DNA of 64,000 nt from Yponomeuta sedellus. Lineage: Eukaryota > Arthropoda > Insecta > Lepidoptera > Yponomeutidae. Below, piece by piece: positions 63,851 to 64,000 of the stretch. The DNA is taken from positions 20,036,214-20,100,213 of the forward strand of contig OW203725.1 in NCBI GenBank assembly GCA_934045075.1. The letters run 5' to 3'. The notes beneath the pieces were generated by a model that was given only the letters and a program-made list of their open reading frames with translations, made no database searches and was not told the origin of the DNA. The position numbers and the translations under genes are program-made. Numbering within the stretch: the stretch's first letter is position 1; each line of letters starts with the position of its first letter.

Positions 63851-64000
63851 CATGAACATTCACATACAGGCACATACATTGCTTCTGGCCACACGCTAGG
63901 ATACCCAGTGTAGTGGGAACCAAAATCAGCGACATCACAAACATGTAAACATCCAAGAGCTGGGAATTTTTTTTTTCCCTAGCCGGGGTTCAAACCCGGG
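63851..64000 (-). repeat. tRNA-derived SINE, family 2, cut by window end
   Basis: 'aggcacatacattgcttctg', 'gctaggatacccagtgtagt', 'catcacaaacatgtaaacat', T-run, then box B complement 'ccggggttcaaacccggg' at the very end. The rest of the head lies outside. Confidence 0.75.

Larger units (their letters stand above)
55129..64000 (+). other. Wnt6: Wnt6 intron 2, extends beyond the window
   Basis: Begins GTGAGT. No sequence encoding the next Wnt block (after D-T-R-E) or the later Trp-Gly-Gly-Cys-rich block was recognised to 64000, so intron 2 is probably over 8.8 kb. A very small exon could have been missed. Confidence 0.65.

Noticed and set aside
55129..64000. A third Wnt6 exon in the window
   Set aside because: I looked for the block following D-T-R-E and for the later Gly-Trp and Cys-rich blocks and saw none. 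Most of this stretch is AT-rich with transposons.

Overview
The window is non-coding-rich, AT-rich arthropod DNA, most likely from a moth or butterfly. The evidence is the repeat mix: mariner and piggyBac DNA transposons, RTE-type LINE 3' ends with the 'ccactgctggacatag' terminus common in Lepidoptera, several tRNA-derived SINEs and many MITEs. The species is not determined. There are no bacterial or viral genes.

Only one host protein-coding gene is supported: the 5' part of a Wnt gene, best matched to Wnt6, on the + strand. Exon 1 (30898-30959) encodes a signal peptide and ends in a GTGAGT donor. Exon 2 (54908-55128) follows an AG acceptor. The two join in frame across a split TG|G codon, with an intron of about 23.9 kb. 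Exon 2 ends in a second GTGAGT donor, and the remaining exons were not found before 64000. A GC-rich promoter and 5' UTR (about 30590-30897) precede the start codon and hold two overlapping upstream ORFs. One isolated, intact-looking tRNA-Gly(CCC) gene lies at 11443-11513.

Region by region: 1-30.6 kb is upstream sequence. In Lepidoptera the Wnt1-Wnt6-Wnt10 cluster would make this the Wnt1-Wnt6 interval, but no Wnt1 exon is visible. It holds a TIR MITE, a full-length dead mariner, a GC-rich retroposon inside a SINE, an internally deleted TTAA-flanked piggyBac, a TRIM-like LTR element and most copies of two SINE families. 31-54.9 kb is Wnt6 intron 1, with a tetranucleotide microsatellite, a 2 kb LINE nested in a SINE, an RTE 3' end, a second complete TRIM and more SINEs. 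55.1-64 kb is intron 2, with more MITEs, a palindromic SINE and a second dead mariner.

The most interesting material is in the repeats. First, a SINE whose 5' head reads as 5S rRNA and which is present in about 15 copies. Second, a family of palindromic retroposons carrying a tRNA-Ile-like head, flanked by 8-13 bp direct repeats and often built as fold-back or head-to-tail composites. Third, a scatter of short, perfect, single-copy inverted repeats with arms of 14-31 bp. Several unique, less AT-rich stretches with homeodomain-like sites are low-confidence enhancer candidates for the Wnt locus.
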